The notes below the pieces were generated by a model. The model saw nothing but the letters and a program-made list of their open reading frames with translations, was not told the origin of the DNA and ran no database searches. Shown piece after piece: positions 8,837 to 17,364 of a DNA stretch of 64,000 nt. The first letter of the stretch is position 1. Each line of letters starts with the position of its first letter. Source of the DNA: Phytohabitans maris. GTDB lineage: Bacteria; Actinomycetota; Actinomycetes; Mycobacteriales; Micromonosporaceae. Where the stretch lies: assembly GCF_031085175.1 (NCBI RefSeq), contig NZ_JAVHUY010000045.1, forward strand, positions 19,061-83,060, in the 5' to 3' direction. Position numbers and translations under genes: made by a program.

Positions 8837-11800
8837 TCAGCGTGCGCCGGCGAGGTCCAGGAGGGTGTCGGCGTGGTTGCGGGTGGCGAACGTCCGTACG
8901 CGGTCCAGGTGGGATGGGGAGCGCGTGGCGTGCGCCGTCCAGACCGACGCCAGCGCGGCGTCGCTGGCGCAGCCGATCTCGTCGTAAAGGGTGGCGGCGG
9001 CCGCGGGGTCTCCCGCGACGAGGGCCTCGGCCGCCACGACCCAGCGGGTGCGGCGCAGGCTGGTGCGGATCACCTCGGCCATCGCGGGCTTCGCTGCCGG
9101 GGTCAGGACCGTGGCATGGGCGGCGGCGGAGAGCCACTCCAGTGTCAGGGCGGTCGGGGCCTCGCGCCAGAGCGCGGCCAGGTCGGCCAGCAGGGCGGCG
9201 GCGCCGTCCGGATCGCCGGCCAGCGCGTGGGCGAGGGCGCCGTGGGCGTACGCGTTGTAGCGCAGGCGCACGAAGCCGGAGCGGTGGGCCACGTCGAGGC
9301 TGCGGGCGATGTCTTCGCCGGCCGGGCGGCCGCAGAGGGCGCCGATCCAGGCGCGGCGGCCGCGCAGTTGCAGGTCCCAGTCGGTGGTGCCGGCGCCCTC
9401 GTCCTCGTGGTCGAGGTATTCGTCGGCGGCGCGCAGCAACGCCACCCAGTCGCCGTCGAAGTAGGCCAGCTCGGCCTCCTCCGAGTGGCTCAGCACCAGG
9501 CTCAGCTGTCCACCGTGGACACTACGGCTCTCCCGTTCCAGGTCGGCGGCGCCGGACAGGTCGCCCTCCTCCTGGCGGAACGTTGCCAGGTTGTGCAGCG
9601 CCCGCCGCAGCGTGGGCAGGCCCTGGGCGCGGCAGGTCTCGACGACGGCGGCCAGGTCGTCGAGGGCGGTGAGGTCGCCGGCCACGTAGCGGGTGGCGTG
9701 CTCGGTGACCAGCGCGTGCACCTCGGCGTCGGCCAGCCCCAGGCGGTGGGCGAGGTCGCGGGCCGCGCGGGCGGCGGGCAGGGCCGGGCCGGTCTGAAAC
9801 TCCAGCAGGTGCAGCCGGGCCAGCTCCGCGTACGCCTCGGCCTTCGCCGCGTCGTCGGGCAGATCGTGGAAGAGGGCGATGGCGCGGTCGAGGTGTTCGC
9901 GGGCCTTGTCGCGCTCCGCCCGCATGAACTCCGCCTGGCCCAGCAGCGTCTCCGCCCGCGCCTCGCCGGAGCGGTCGCCGGCCTCGCGCATCCGGTCGCC
10001 GAGGCGGGCGACGTCTTTGACGCCGTCGCGGTAGAAGCGGTCGGCGTCGCCGAGGAACTGCAGCCGGTGGTGCAGCAGCTCGGCGCCCCGGCGCGCGTCC
10101 GGCTCGTGGTCGGCGGGCCAGGCGTTGAGCGCGCCCTCCGTGTAGCCGAGCGCGGACTCCACCGCGTACACCGTGAATGCGGCCTCGGCGGCGGCGAGCA
10201 GTGCGGTGCGCGCGGCCTCGGCGTCCACGGCGGTGTCCTCGCCGAGGCTCTGGGCGAGGTCGAGGGCCTGGATGCGGTGGCGGGCGACGGCGGTCGCGAG
10301 GTCGTTGCGGCCGTCGATGGAGACCCGCTGCAGCCAGGCCGCCGCGCGCCGGTGCAGCGCCGCGCGGGTCGCTCTGGGGAGCCGGCGGTACGCCACGTCG
10401 CGCACCAGCTGGTGCTGAAACGCCAGCTCCGCCTCACCGGCCACTGTGGACACCGTGCCGGCGACGAGGATGTCGCGGCGCTGGAGGCGGCGCAGCACGC
10501 CGGCCACGCCGACGGTGTCGAGCGCGAGCAGGTCGGCGATCGCGCCCGGCCACAGGCGGTCGCCGAGGACGGCGGCGGCGTTGAGGACGGTGCGCTCGGC
10601 GTTGTCGAGCAGGTCGATGCGGTTGGCGATGACACCGTGCACGCTCTCCGGCACGTCGAGGTCGCCGTCGGCGTCCAGGGCCGTGCCGCCGCGCTCGGCG
10701 AGCATCCGCACGTACTCCACGGCGTACATCGGGTTGCCGCCGGTGAGCCGGGCGAGGCGGTCGGCGTGGTCGGTGGGCATGTCCTGCTGAGTGAGCAATG
10801 TGGACAGCAGCGCGCGCATCTCCGCGGCGCGGAGCCGGGCCAGCGAGACGGTGAGCATGCCGGGCAGCGCGGAGGGCCAGGCGGGCTGCTCGTCGAGGAG
10901 CTCCGGGCGGTAGGTGCAGAGCACCAGCAGCGGTACGTCGCCGCCCGCCTCGACCAGGTCGGCGAGGAAGCGGAGCATGGCCGGGTCGGCGAAGTGCAGG
11001 TCTTCGATCACCAGCACGGTGGGGATGTGGCGGGCCAGGGCGAGCAGCGCGTCGCGCCAGGCGGCCTCGATCTCGCCGGGGCGTACGGCGCGGCCGGGCA
11101 GCCCGGCGAGCGGGCCGAGCAGCCCCACCAGCCGGTACACCTCGGGCGGCGGCAGCACCTCGGCGAGCGCGACGGTCAAGCGCTCGCGGGTGCTGGCCGG
11201 GTCGTCGGTGTCGAGCACGTCGGCCTCGGCCTTGACGATCTCGGCGAGCGCGTCGTACGTGCCGCCCGCGCCGTACGGCAGGCAGCGGCCGACCCGCCAC
11301 CGCACCAGCAGGTCGCCGTCGTCGTGGACATGGCGGTACAGCTCGCGCACCAGGCGGCTCTTGCCCATGCCGTGCGCGCCGACGACCGAGACCAGGTGGG
11401 CCCGGCGCTCGGAGACGCACCGCCGCACCGCGGCCATGAGCAGGTCGAGCTCGGCGGCCCGGCCGACGAGCGGGGTGCCTTCGTCGTCGATGACCGGCGG
11501 CCGCCGTACCGAGGCTTGGGCCAGCCAGGCCTCGACGGAGCGTGACTTGCCGGCGAGATCGAGCTGGAGGGGCTCGTCCGCGTAGCGGATCGAGCCGGCG
11601 GTGGCGCGGTGGGTGGCCGCCGAGACCAGGACGCCACCCGGCGGCGCGTGCGTCTGCAGCCGCGCGGCGGTGGCCACCACGTCACCGGAGAGCAGCGCCT
11701 CCCCGCCGTTGCGGGCGGCGGCCAGGTCGACCAGCGCCTCGCCGGTGGCGATGCCGACCCGGGCCCGCATCGGGTAGCGCCCGGCCAGCGGCTTGCCGTC

Positions 11801-12271
11801 GAGCGCCCGCTGCATGTCGAGGCCGGCGAGCACCGCCCGGTAGCCGTCGTGCTCGGTCTCCACCGGTACGCCGAAGACGGCCATGACCGCGTCGCCGATG
11901 TACTTTTCGACCACGCCACCGTATCGGCGGATCACCTCGCGCGCGGTGTTGAAGTAGTCGACCTGCAGGCGGCGCAGGTCTTCCGGGTCGAGGCGCTCGG
12001 CCATCGCGGTGAAGCCCTTGAGATCCACGAAGAGCACGTTGACCGTGCGCCGCTCCTCGCGGGGCGCGCTGGCGGTGTGCAGCTCGCGGGTGAGCGGGCT
12101 GCCGCAGGTGGTGCAGAAGGCGAACTCGGGCGCCACGAGCGAGAGGCAGGACCCGCACCGGCTGTGCAGCGGGGCGCCGCAGCGCCCGCAGAACTGGTGG
12201 GTCGGGTCGGCCGGGGCGTCGCACTTCAGACACACGCGCTGTGTGCCGCGCTGCTCCGGCTTGTCGACCAT
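8837..12271 (-). CDS. zinc-ribbon/class III cyclase-like/AAA ATPase/TPR signalling protein
   Basis: An 1144-aa multidomain protein. Residues about 14-65 form two zinc ribbons (CLKC...CGRC and CGSC...CTTC). Residues about 75-255 are a class III nucleotidyl cyclase homology domain, with metal-binding FVDLKGFT and EKYIGDAVMAVFG. Residues about 265-600 are an AAA-type ATPase with Walker A VVGAHGMGKSR and an LVIEDLH Walker B region. The rest is TPR-like helical repeats. This is the cyclase/MalT-like ATPase architecture common in actinobacteria. The position that normally holds the transition-state Asn reads GDVVATAARLQ (Ala instead), so cyclase activity is doubtful. The start is an ATG. It is divergent from the GKGVS-repeat peptide gene, with which it shares 161 bp of upstream DNA. 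Confidence 0.9.
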   Translation of the reverse strand: MVDKPEQRGTQRVCLKCDAPADPTHQFCGRCGAPLHSRCGSCLSLVAPEFAFCTTCGSPLTRELHTASAPREERRTVNVLFVDLKGFTAMAERLDPEDLRRLQVDYFNTAREVIRRYGGVVEKYIGDAVMAVFGVPVETEHDGYRAVLAGLDMQRALDGKPLAGRYPMRARVGIATGEALVDLAAARNGGEALLSGDVVATAARLQTHAPPGGVLVSAATHRATAGSIRYADEPLQLDLAGKSRSVEAWLAQASVRRPPVIDDEGTPLVGRAAELDLLMAAVRRCVSERRAHLVSVVGAHGMGKSRLVRELYRHVHDDGDLLVRWRVGRCLPYGAGGTYDALAEIVKAEADVLDTDDPASTRERLTVALAEVLPPPEVYRLVGLLGPLAGLPGRAVRPGEIEAAWRDALLALARHIPTVLVIEDLHFADPAMLRFLADLVEAGGDVPLLVLCTYRPELLDEQPAWPSALPGMLTVSLARLRAAEMRALLSTLLTQQDMPTDHADRLARLTGGNPMYAVEYVRMLAERGGTALDADGDLDVPESVHGVIANRIDLLDNAERTVLNAAAVLGDRLWPGAIADLLALDTVGVAGVLRRLQRRDILVAGTVSTVAGEAELAFQHQLVRDVAYRRLPRATRAALHRRAAAWLQRVSIDGRNDLATAVARHRIQALDLAQSLGEDTAVDAEAARTALLAAAEAAFTVYAVESALGYTEGALNAWPADHEPDARRGAELLHHRLQFLGDADRFYRDGVKDVARLGDRMREAGDRSGEARAETLLGQAEFMRAERDKAREHLDRAIALFHDLPDDAAKAEAYAELARLHLLEFQTGPALPAARAARDLAHRLGLADAEVHALVTEHATRYVAGDLTALDDLAAVVETCRAQGLPTLRRALHNLATFRQEEGDLSGAADLERESRSVHGGQLSLVLSHSEEAELAYFDGDWVALLRAADEYLDHEDEGAGTTDWDLQLRGRRAWIGALCGRPAGEDIARSLDVAHRSGFVRLRYNAYAHGALAHALAGDPDGAAALLADLAALWREAPTALTLEWLSAAAHATVLTPAAKPAMAEVIRTSLRRTRWVVAAEALVAGDPAAAATLYDEIGCASDAALASVWTAHATRSPSHLDRVRTFATRNHADTLLDLAGAR

Positions 12272-12400
12272 CCCGCGACCATCCTCGCAGCTCGTGGCCG
12301 CTGGGCCAAGGGTGCGTCAGTGACACGGTAGCGTTGCCTGTCCAAGAGGAGACAGCCCACGAGCGACTTTGGACACTAAGGTGCGAAGAGCTGTTTTCCC

Positions 12401-12423
12401 GTCCACAAAGCCAGTCCACAAAG
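12401..12423 (+). promoter_or_regulatory. tandem GTCCACAAAG direct repeat upstream of the repeat peptide
   Basis: Two identical 10-mers GTCCACAAAG (12401-12410 and 12414-12423) are spaced by CCA, a period of 13 bp, just before the Shine-Dalgarno of the 53-aa peptide gene. They resemble the actinobacterial DnaA box TTGTCCACA in the GTCCACA core. They may be an operator for the divergent peptide and cyclase/AAA genes; the binding protein is unknown. Confidence 0.45.
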
Positions 12424-12432
12424 GGGGATCTC

Positions 12433-12594
12433 ATGACCGACCCGCTGGAGCCGGCGGACGCCACCACGCAGGGCAAGGGCGTCAGCTCCGACCCGGATGG
12501 CAAGGGGGTCAGCTCGACCACGCAGGGTAAGGGCGTGAGTGCGCCGGCCAAGGGTAAGGGCGTCAGCGCGCCTCCCGCCGGCGACGACGAGTAG
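12433..12594 (+). CDS. 53-aa peptide of four exact 9-residue GKGVS repeats
   Basis: The product begins MTDPLEPADA and then has four units TTQGKGVSS, DPDGKGVSS, TTQGKGVSA and PAKGKGVSA, ending PPAGDDE. GKGVS recurs at residues 14, 23, 32 and 41, exactly nine apart. The repeats differ at synonymous positions (GGC/GGT, GTC/GTG, AGC/AGT), so selection appears to act on the peptide. ATG follows AAGGGGGATCTC, a usable ribosome-binding site, and a strong hairpin terminator follows the stop, supporting a real transcription unit. There is no signal peptide, membrane segment or cysteine. I do not recognise a family. A short acidic leader with repeated cores resembles some modified-peptide precursors, but no modifying enzyme is adjacent. 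Confidence 0.7.
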   Translation: MTDPLEPADATTQGKGVSSDPDGKGVSSTTQGKGVSAPAKGKGVSAPPAGDDE

Positions 12595-12601
12595 CACCCG
12601 C

Positions 12602-12639
12602 GGGCGGAGATCCACGCCAGCAGGTATGGATCTCCGCCC
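12602..12639 (+). terminator. hairpin terminator after the GKGVS peptide
   Basis: Perfect 13-bp inverted repeat GGGCGGAGATCCA (12602-12614) and TGGATCTCCGCCC (12627-12639) with a 12-nt loop, starting 8 nt after the stop codon. No long T-tract follows, as is usual in high-GC actinomycetes. Confidence 0.75.
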
Positions 12640-12771
12640 CGGTCGTACAAATGTTTCCGACAACCCGGGCTGATCGCGGATCGGGGGCCGGACAGGGTCG
12701 CGCACAGGTTCAGGGGAGTCCTAAGCTCCGCGGGCTTTCGTCAGCATCCTCACGGGGAGGGCTTCCCTCAC

Positions 12772-14310
12772 ATGCACGTCAGAAGTGCCCTGCGCGTCTT
12801 CGCGGGGCTCGGAGTCGCGGGCACGCTCGTCGCGACCACCGCCATACCGGCCGCCGCCCGCGCGGCCGTGGAGCTCAGCATCTTCTTTGCCGACTCCACG
12901 ATCGCCGTGGACGGTCCCGGCAAGGTCGAGGGCGTCATCATGTCGGCGTCCGAGCCGGTCGTGCTCCACCAGCCGACCGTGCGGTTCGACGCCACCGACC
13001 TCGACGGCGTGGCCGAGATCGCCGAAGAGGTGTCCAGCGACTGCACCGAGGAGTCCCCCGGGATCCTCGTCTGCCAGGACCCGTTCGACGTCGAGGTGGA
13101 CGAGTTCGGCTACTCGGGGATCTTCGACATCCTCGTCACCGCCGCGCAGGGTGCGACGGAGGGGGACGAGGGCACGCTCAGGATGACCCTCACCGCGCCC
13201 GGCCTGGACCCCGCGACCACCGAGGCGCGGGTGCGCGTCGGCGAGGGTGTCGACCTCGCGGCCGGTGACGCGGCCGAGGTGTCGGCCGCGCCGGGCGCCG
13301 CGTTCACCGCGCCGCTGCGGCTGCGCAACGCCGGTGAGACCGTGGCCGAGGGCGCCGTGGCGGTGTTCTTCGGCGACTACGGCATCGAGGCCGGCACCCG
13401 CCACAGCAACTGCACGTACGACGGGAACTACCTCAACACCTGCACGTTCGACCAGGACCTCGCGGCCGGCTCCGAGTACGCCGCGTCGCTGGCCTCCCGG
13501 CTGCGGCCGGACACGTACGCGCCGAGCCGCGACGCGCTCGAGACGGTCTGGATGACGCCGGCCGAGTTCGAGGACTTCCTGAAGTTCCTCGGCGACAACG
13601 GCGCCTCGATCGGCGAGCCCGGCGACGGGCCGAAGCTGACACTGGCCGATGCGGGCGCGATGCGGGCGCGCGGGGCGCAGGCGGACGTCGACCCGTACAA
13701 CAACTCCACCTACGTCGAGGTAAACGTCACCGGCACCAACGGGGTCGACCTCGAGGCGGTCGGCGCGACCTTCGACGGAGCCGCCGGCAGCACGCACGAG
13801 ACCGAGCTCGGCGTGGTCAACCGCGGGCCGGCGGTGCTCGACAGCAGCCGCAGCGGCGAGCCGATCACCCGGGTGATCGTGGACGTGCCGCCGGGCACGT
13901 CGGCCGTCGAGGTGTCCGCGGACTGCGTCCCGTTCGCGGGGGAGAACCCGGACTGGGAGCACCCGGGCAAGCCGGGCGGCCGCAAGTACCAGTGCGACCC
14001 GGGCCTCTTCCTGGCCCCGGACGAGGAGCTGGTCTACCCGTTCACATTTCGGATCGACGAGGTGGTCGAGGACGCCGCCGGCGCCGTCACGGCCAACGCG
14101 GCGTGCGAGTGCCCCACCTTCCCGAACGACACCGACAAGTCGAACGACGTCGCGAAGATCCTGGTCAACGGCACCGGCGGGGGCGGTGGCGGGCTTCCCG
14201 TCACCGGCGCCTCCACCGGGCTGGTCGCCGGCGCCGGGGCGCTGCTGCTGCTCGCGGGCGCCGCCGGCTTCGTGATCGCCCGGCGCCGCCGGACGCGCTT
14301 CGTGGCCTGA
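12772..14310 (+). CDS. LPXTG-type cell-wall-anchored surface protein
   Basis: A 512-aa secreted protein. Residues 1-30 are a Sec signal peptide ending near AIPAAARA. The extracellular part is acidic and beta-rich and resembles repeated immunoglobulin-like or DUF11-like domains, with scattered cysteines (for example SDCTEESPGILVC) that could form disulfides. A glycine-rich stretch precedes the sorting signal LPVTG (residues 475-479), then a hydrophobic segment and the basic tail RRRRTRF. Sortase should cleave between T and G and attach it to peptidoglycan; no sortase gene is in the window. ATG is preceded by GGGAGGG about nine bases upstream. Adhesion or envelope roles are guesses. Confidence 0.85.
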   Translation: MHVRSALRVFAGLGVAGTLVATTAIPAAARAAVELSIFFADSTIAVDGPGKVEGVIMSASEPVVLHQPTVRFDATDLDGVAEIAEEVSSDCTEESPGILVCQDPFDVEVDEFGYSGIFDILVTAAQGATEGDEGTLRMTLTAPGLDPATTEARVRVGEGVDLAAGDAAEVSAAPGAAFTAPLRLRNAGETVAEGAVAVFFGDYGIEAGTRHSNCTYDGNYLNTCTFDQDLAAGSEYAASLASRLRPDTYAPSRDALETVWMTPAEFEDFLKFLGDNGASIGEPGDGPKLTLADAGAMRARGAQADVDPYNNSTYVEVNVTGTNGVDLEAVGATFDGAAGSTHETELGVVNRGPAVLDSSRSGEPITRVIVDVPPGTSAVEVSADCVPFAGENPDWEHPGKPGGRKYQCDPGLFLAPDEELVYPFTFRIDEVVEDAAGAVTANAACECPTFPNDTDKSNDVAKILVNGTGGGGGGLPVTGASTGLVAGAGALLLLAGAAGFVIARRRRTRFVA

Positions 14311-14334
14311 CCGCAGCCGCGCGGGGCATGGCCT

Positions 14335-14388
14335 GTGATCGAAGCTCCCTTCAAGTCGTTCTAGCGACTTGGAGGGAGCTTCGATCAC
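14335..14388. repeat. 54-bp palindrome, family 1 copy a
   Basis: Outer arms GTGATCGAAGCTCCC and GGGAGCTTCGATCAC, inner part TTCAAGTCG / CGACTTGGA, loop TTCTAG. It sits between the convergent ends of the LPVTG protein gene and the small zinc-ribbon gene. Three more copies of identical length lie at 21359, 37970 and 61893. Confidence 0.9.
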
Positions 14389-14407
14389 GGACGTGGGGAG
14401 ACCTTCT

Positions 14408-14593
14408 CTAGTGGTGGCGGCTGCTCGGTCGGGGGTCGGGCAGCAGCCGGCGCAGGGTCTCGTCCGGACCCAGAAACCAGTGCGCGGCCGCGCACCGCAC
14501 CCGTACGACCTCGACCGGCCCGTCCGTCCCGTACGCGTTACCGACCGTGGTCACCTCCGCGGGTAGACCACACTCCGGGCAGTCGTAGAGCAT
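14408..14593 (-). CDS. small zinc-ribbon hypothetical protein
   Basis: A 61-aa protein starting MLYDCPECGLPAEV with one CPEC pair and a later C-AAAHW segment that could complete a zinc site. An ATG at 14593 follows GGGAGGTACTTCG, a clear ribosome-binding site. A longer frame starting 21 bases upstream lacks one. The C-terminus is RLLPDPRPSSRHH. Function is unknown; such tiny ribbon proteins are common in actinomycetes. Confidence 0.65.
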   Translation of the reverse strand: MLYDCPECGLPAEVTTVGNAYGTDGPVEVVRVRCAAAHWFLGPDETLRRLLPDPRPSSRHH

Positions 14594-14677
14594 CGAAGTA
14601 CCTCCCACCCCCATGACACTGCGTGTTCGCTACGAGGGAGTTACAACCAGGCGTGATACCCCTCACCGTGGCGGTGG

Positions 14678-14683
14678 CATAGT
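14678..14683 (+). promoter_or_regulatory. -10 element for leaderless coxD transcript
   Basis: CATAGT ends seven bases before GTG 14691, the spacing expected if transcription starts on the start codon. No Shine-Dalgarno is present upstream of that GTG. Confidence 0.5.
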
Positions 14684-14690
14684 TGATCGG

Positions 14691-15569
14691 GTGATCCCCG
14701 CCACTCCCGCCGCGCTGGCCGACGCGCTCGCCGGCGTGGGTTACCTGGCCGACGACGGCCTCGCCACCGCCGGCCACCTGGCGATCAAGCTGGGCCGCCC
14801 GCTCTTCCTGGAAGGCGACGCCGGGGTGGGCAAGACCGCGTTCGCGCAGGCCCTGGCGTCGGCGACCGGCGCGCACTTCGTGCGGTTGCAGTGCTACGAG
14901 GGGCTGGACGCGGCGCAGGCGCTCTACGACTGGGACTTCCCGCGGCAGATCCTGCACCTGCGTACGGTCGAGGCGGCGGCCGCCGCAGCGGGGGACAAAC
15001 CGGACACGGCGGCCCTGGAGGCGAGCCTCTACGACCGCCGGTTCCTCATCGCCCGCCCGCTGCTCCAGGCGCTCGAGCTGAGCCCGTGCGTGCTGCTCGT
15101 CGACGAGATCGACCGGGCCGACGACGAGTTCGAGGCGTTCCTGCTGGAGATCCTCGCGGACGCCGCGATCACGATCCCCGAGCTCGGCCGGATCGCCGCC
15201 CCGACGCCGCCGCTGACGGTGCTGACCAGCAACCGCACCCGCGAGGTGCACGACGCGCTCAAGCGCCGCTGCCTGTACCACTGGGTCGAGCACCCCAGCT
15301 TCGCCCAGGAGGTGGCGATCATCCGGTCGCGGCTGCCCGAGGTCACCGAGCGGCTCGCGGCGGACGTCGCGGGCGCGGTGCAGCGGATGCGCCAGCTCGA
15401 CCTGATCAAGGCACCCGGCGTGGCCGAGGCGCTCGACTGGACCAGCGCGCTCGCCGCGCTCGGCGCCCGCGAGCTCGACCCCGACCTGGCGGCGGCCACG
15501 CTCGGCGCCGTCCTCAAGTACCGCGAGGACGGCGAGCGCGTGAAAGCCGCGGCGCCGTGGCTGGCGTGA
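14691..15569 (+). CDS. coxD: MoxR-type AAA ATPase (CoxD-like)
   Basis: A 292-aa AAA+ ATPase with Walker A GDAGVGKT (about residues 42-49), Walker [12 protein letters not shown] and the sensor-type segment [17 protein letters not shown]. CoxD proteins are MoxR-like chaperones required with the VWA protein CoxE to mature the metal centre of Mo-dependent CO dehydrogenases. That role is inferred from the downstream coxE-S-L-M-G order. The GTG at 14691 is preferred because a -10-like element lies seven bases upstream. The longer frame from 14613 has no translation signal and a poorly conserved N-terminus. Confidence 0.85.
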   Translation: MIPATPAALADALAGVGYLADDGLATAGHLAIKLGRPLFLEGDAGVGKTAFAQALASATGAHFVRLQCYEGLDAAQALYDWDFPRQILHLRTVEAAAAAAGDKPDTAALEASLYDRRFLIARPLLQALELSPCVLLVDEIDRADDEFEAFLLEILADAAITIPELGRIAAPTPPLTVLTSNRTREVHDALKRRCLYHWVEHPSFAQEVAIIRSRLPEVTERLAADVAGAVQRMRQLDLIKAPGVAEALDWTSALAALGARELDPDLAAATLGAVLKYREDGERVKAAAPWLA

Positions 15570-15625
15570 CCGAGCCGGGCCGACGCTGAAAAGAGGACCA
15601 GCCCGACGCCGAAGGAGTGGTCGAC

Positions 15626-16729
15626 GTGAGCACCGACCTGACCTCCGTCCTCGTCGGCTTCGCCCGGACGCTGCGCAACGCGGGGGTGCAGGCGACCGGG
15701 GAGCGGGTCGAGGCGATGGTCGCGGCGGTCGCCGCGCTCGACGTCACCCGGCCCGAGGACGCGTACTGGGCGGGCCGCCTCACGCTCTGCGGCGAGCCCG
15801 ACGACCTGCCGGTCTACGACGCCGCGTTCGCCGCCTATTTCGGTGGCCGGGCGCCCGCGCGGCCGCCGGCGTCCGTGCCGGCCCGGCGGCGCGGGGCGGC
15901 GCTGTTCGCCCAGGACGACCCGGACGGCGGCGCCGCCGGCTCCCGGGACGACGACCTGGCGGTCGCGGCCAGCCCCGCCGAGGTCCTGCGCCGCCGCGAC
16001 CTCGCCGTCCTCTCCGCCGCCGAGCGGGACGAGGTACGCCGCCTCGTCGCCCTCCTCGCCCCGGCCACCGCCGCCCGCCCGAGCCGCCGGCACCGCCCGG
16101 CCGGCGCCGGCGCGGTCGACCCGCCCCGCACGGTCCGGCGGATGCTGCGCCACCTGGGGGAGCCGGCCCGGCTGGCCCGGCGGGAACGGCGGGACAAGCC
16201 CCGCCGGCTGGTACTGCTGCTCGACGTCTCCGGCTCGATGGCGCCGTACGCGGACTCGCTCCTGCGCTTCGCCCACGCGGCGGTGCGGCGGCGGCCGGCG
16301 CGGACCGAGGCGTTCACGCTCGGCACCCGGCTGACCCGGGTGACCCGCGCGCTGCGCCACCGCGACCCGGACGGCGCGCTCCGCGCGGCGGGCGAGGCGA
16401 TCCCGGACTGGCACGGCGGCACCCGGCTGGCCGACTCGCTGAAGGCGTTCCTGGACCGGTGGGGCCAGCGGGGCACGGCCCGCGGCGCGGTGGTGGTGCT
16501 CTTCAGCGACGGCTGGGAGCGGGGCGACCCGGCGCTGCTCGCCGCCCAGATGGCCCGCCTCTCCCGGCTGGCGCACCGGGTGGTCTGGGTCAACCCGCAC
16601 CGGGGCAAGCCGGGGTACGAGCCGCTCGTGGCCGGGATGGCCGCGGCCCTGCCCTACCTGGACGACTTCGTCGCGGGGCACAGCCTCGCCGCGCTCGAAG
16701 ACCTGGTCGGCGTGATAAGTCGATCATGA
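15626..16729 (+). CDS. coxE: VWA-domain protein (CoxE-like)
   Basis: A 367-aa protein of the CoxE family (VWA_CoxE). The C-terminal half is a von Willebrand A domain with MIDAS motif LDVSGSMAP followed by [12 protein letters not shown] and FSDGWERGD. The N-terminal half is an alpha-helical region with an Ala/Arg-rich linker. It should partner the upstream MoxR ATPase in cofactor assembly of the adjacent molybdenum hydroxylase. GTG 15626 lies eight bases after GGAG; the GTG at 15617 overlaps that Shine-Dalgarno and is less likely. Confidence 0.85.
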   Translation: MSTDLTSVLVGFARTLRNAGVQATGERVEAMVAAVAALDVTRPEDAYWAGRLTLCGEPDDLPVYDAAFAAYFGGRAPARPPASVPARRRGAALFAQDDPDGGAAGSRDDDLAVAASPAEVLRRRDLAVLSAAERDEVRRLVALLAPATAARPSRRHRPAGAGAVDPPRTVRRMLRHLGEPARLARRERRDKPRRLVLLLDVSGSMAPYADSLLRFAHAAVRRRPARTEAFTLGTRLTRVTRALRHRDPDGALRAAGEAIPDWHGGTRLADSLKAFLDRWGQRGTARGAVVVLFSDGWERGDPALLAAQMARLSRLAHRVVWVNPHRGKPGYEPLVAGMAAALPYLDDFVAGHSLAALEDLVGVISRS

Positions 16730-16818
16730 TGTTTCCGGCGTGTTACGCCGAACCCCTTGCGGGGAGCCTCGCGGAGGTCTTGTCTGTGGGTAGGTTCCCG
16801 CTCCTGACGGGAGGGATG

Positions 16819-17364
16819 ATGACCCGCATCAGCATCACCGTCGATGGCGTCCGCTACGACGACGACGTCCAACCCCGCACTCTGCTCGTCCACCATCTGC
16901 GCGAGCGGCTGGGCAAGGTGGGCACCGTGGTCGGCTGCGACACGAGCAACTGCGGCTCGTGCACCGTGCTCATGGGTGGCGAGTCCGTGAAGAGTTGCAC
17001 CGTGCTCGCGGTCCAGGCGGACGGCCTGGAGATCACCACGGTGGAGGGGCTGGCCGGCTCGGACGGCGAGCTACACCCCGTCCAGCAGGCCTTCCACGAC
17101 CGCCACGCGCTCCAGTGTGGCTTCTGCACGCCCGGCATGATCATGTCGGCGGTCGACCTGCTCGCCGAAAACCCCGACCCCACCGACGCGGAGATACGGG
17201 AAGGGCTGGAGGGCAACCTGTGCCGGTGCACGGGCTACCAGAACATCGTCCGGGCCGTGCGCGACGCGGCCGCGACGATGCGCGCCGGTGCGTCCGAGCC
17301 GGCCCCGGCCGCGCCGGAAGAGGCGCCCGCGCCGGCACCCGCTCCCGTGGAGGTCGGCTCATGA
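16819..17364 (+). CDS. coxS: CO dehydrogenase-like [2Fe-2S] small subunit
   Basis: A 181-aa iron-sulfur subunit of the xanthine oxidase/CO dehydrogenase family. The N-terminal plant-ferredoxin-type cluster motif reads [13 protein letters not shown] with a fourth Cys in VKSCTVL. The C-terminal cluster uses QCGFCTPGM and [12 protein letters not shown] proline/alanine-rich tail follows from about residue 157. It passes electrons between the Mo and FAD subunits. ATG 16819 is preceded by GGGAGGG; ATG 16816 directly abuts that site. The stop overlaps the coxL ATG. Confidence 0.93.
   Translation: MTRISITVDGVRYDDDVQPRTLLVHHLRERLGKVGTVVGCDTSNCGSCTVLMGGESVKSCTVLAVQADGLEITTVEGLAGSDGELHPVQQAFHDRHALQCGFCTPGMIMSAVDLLAENPDPTDAEIREGLEGNLCRCTGYQNIVRAVRDAAATMRAGASEPAPAAPEEAPAPAPAPVEVGS

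Noticed and set aside
8780..11545. 921-codon open frame on the plus strand
   Set aside because: It is antisense to the cyclase/AAA/TPR gene, whose domains are unmistakable. The product is low-complexity Gly/Val/Arg/Gln-rich with no motif, the usual shadow of high-GC coding DNA.
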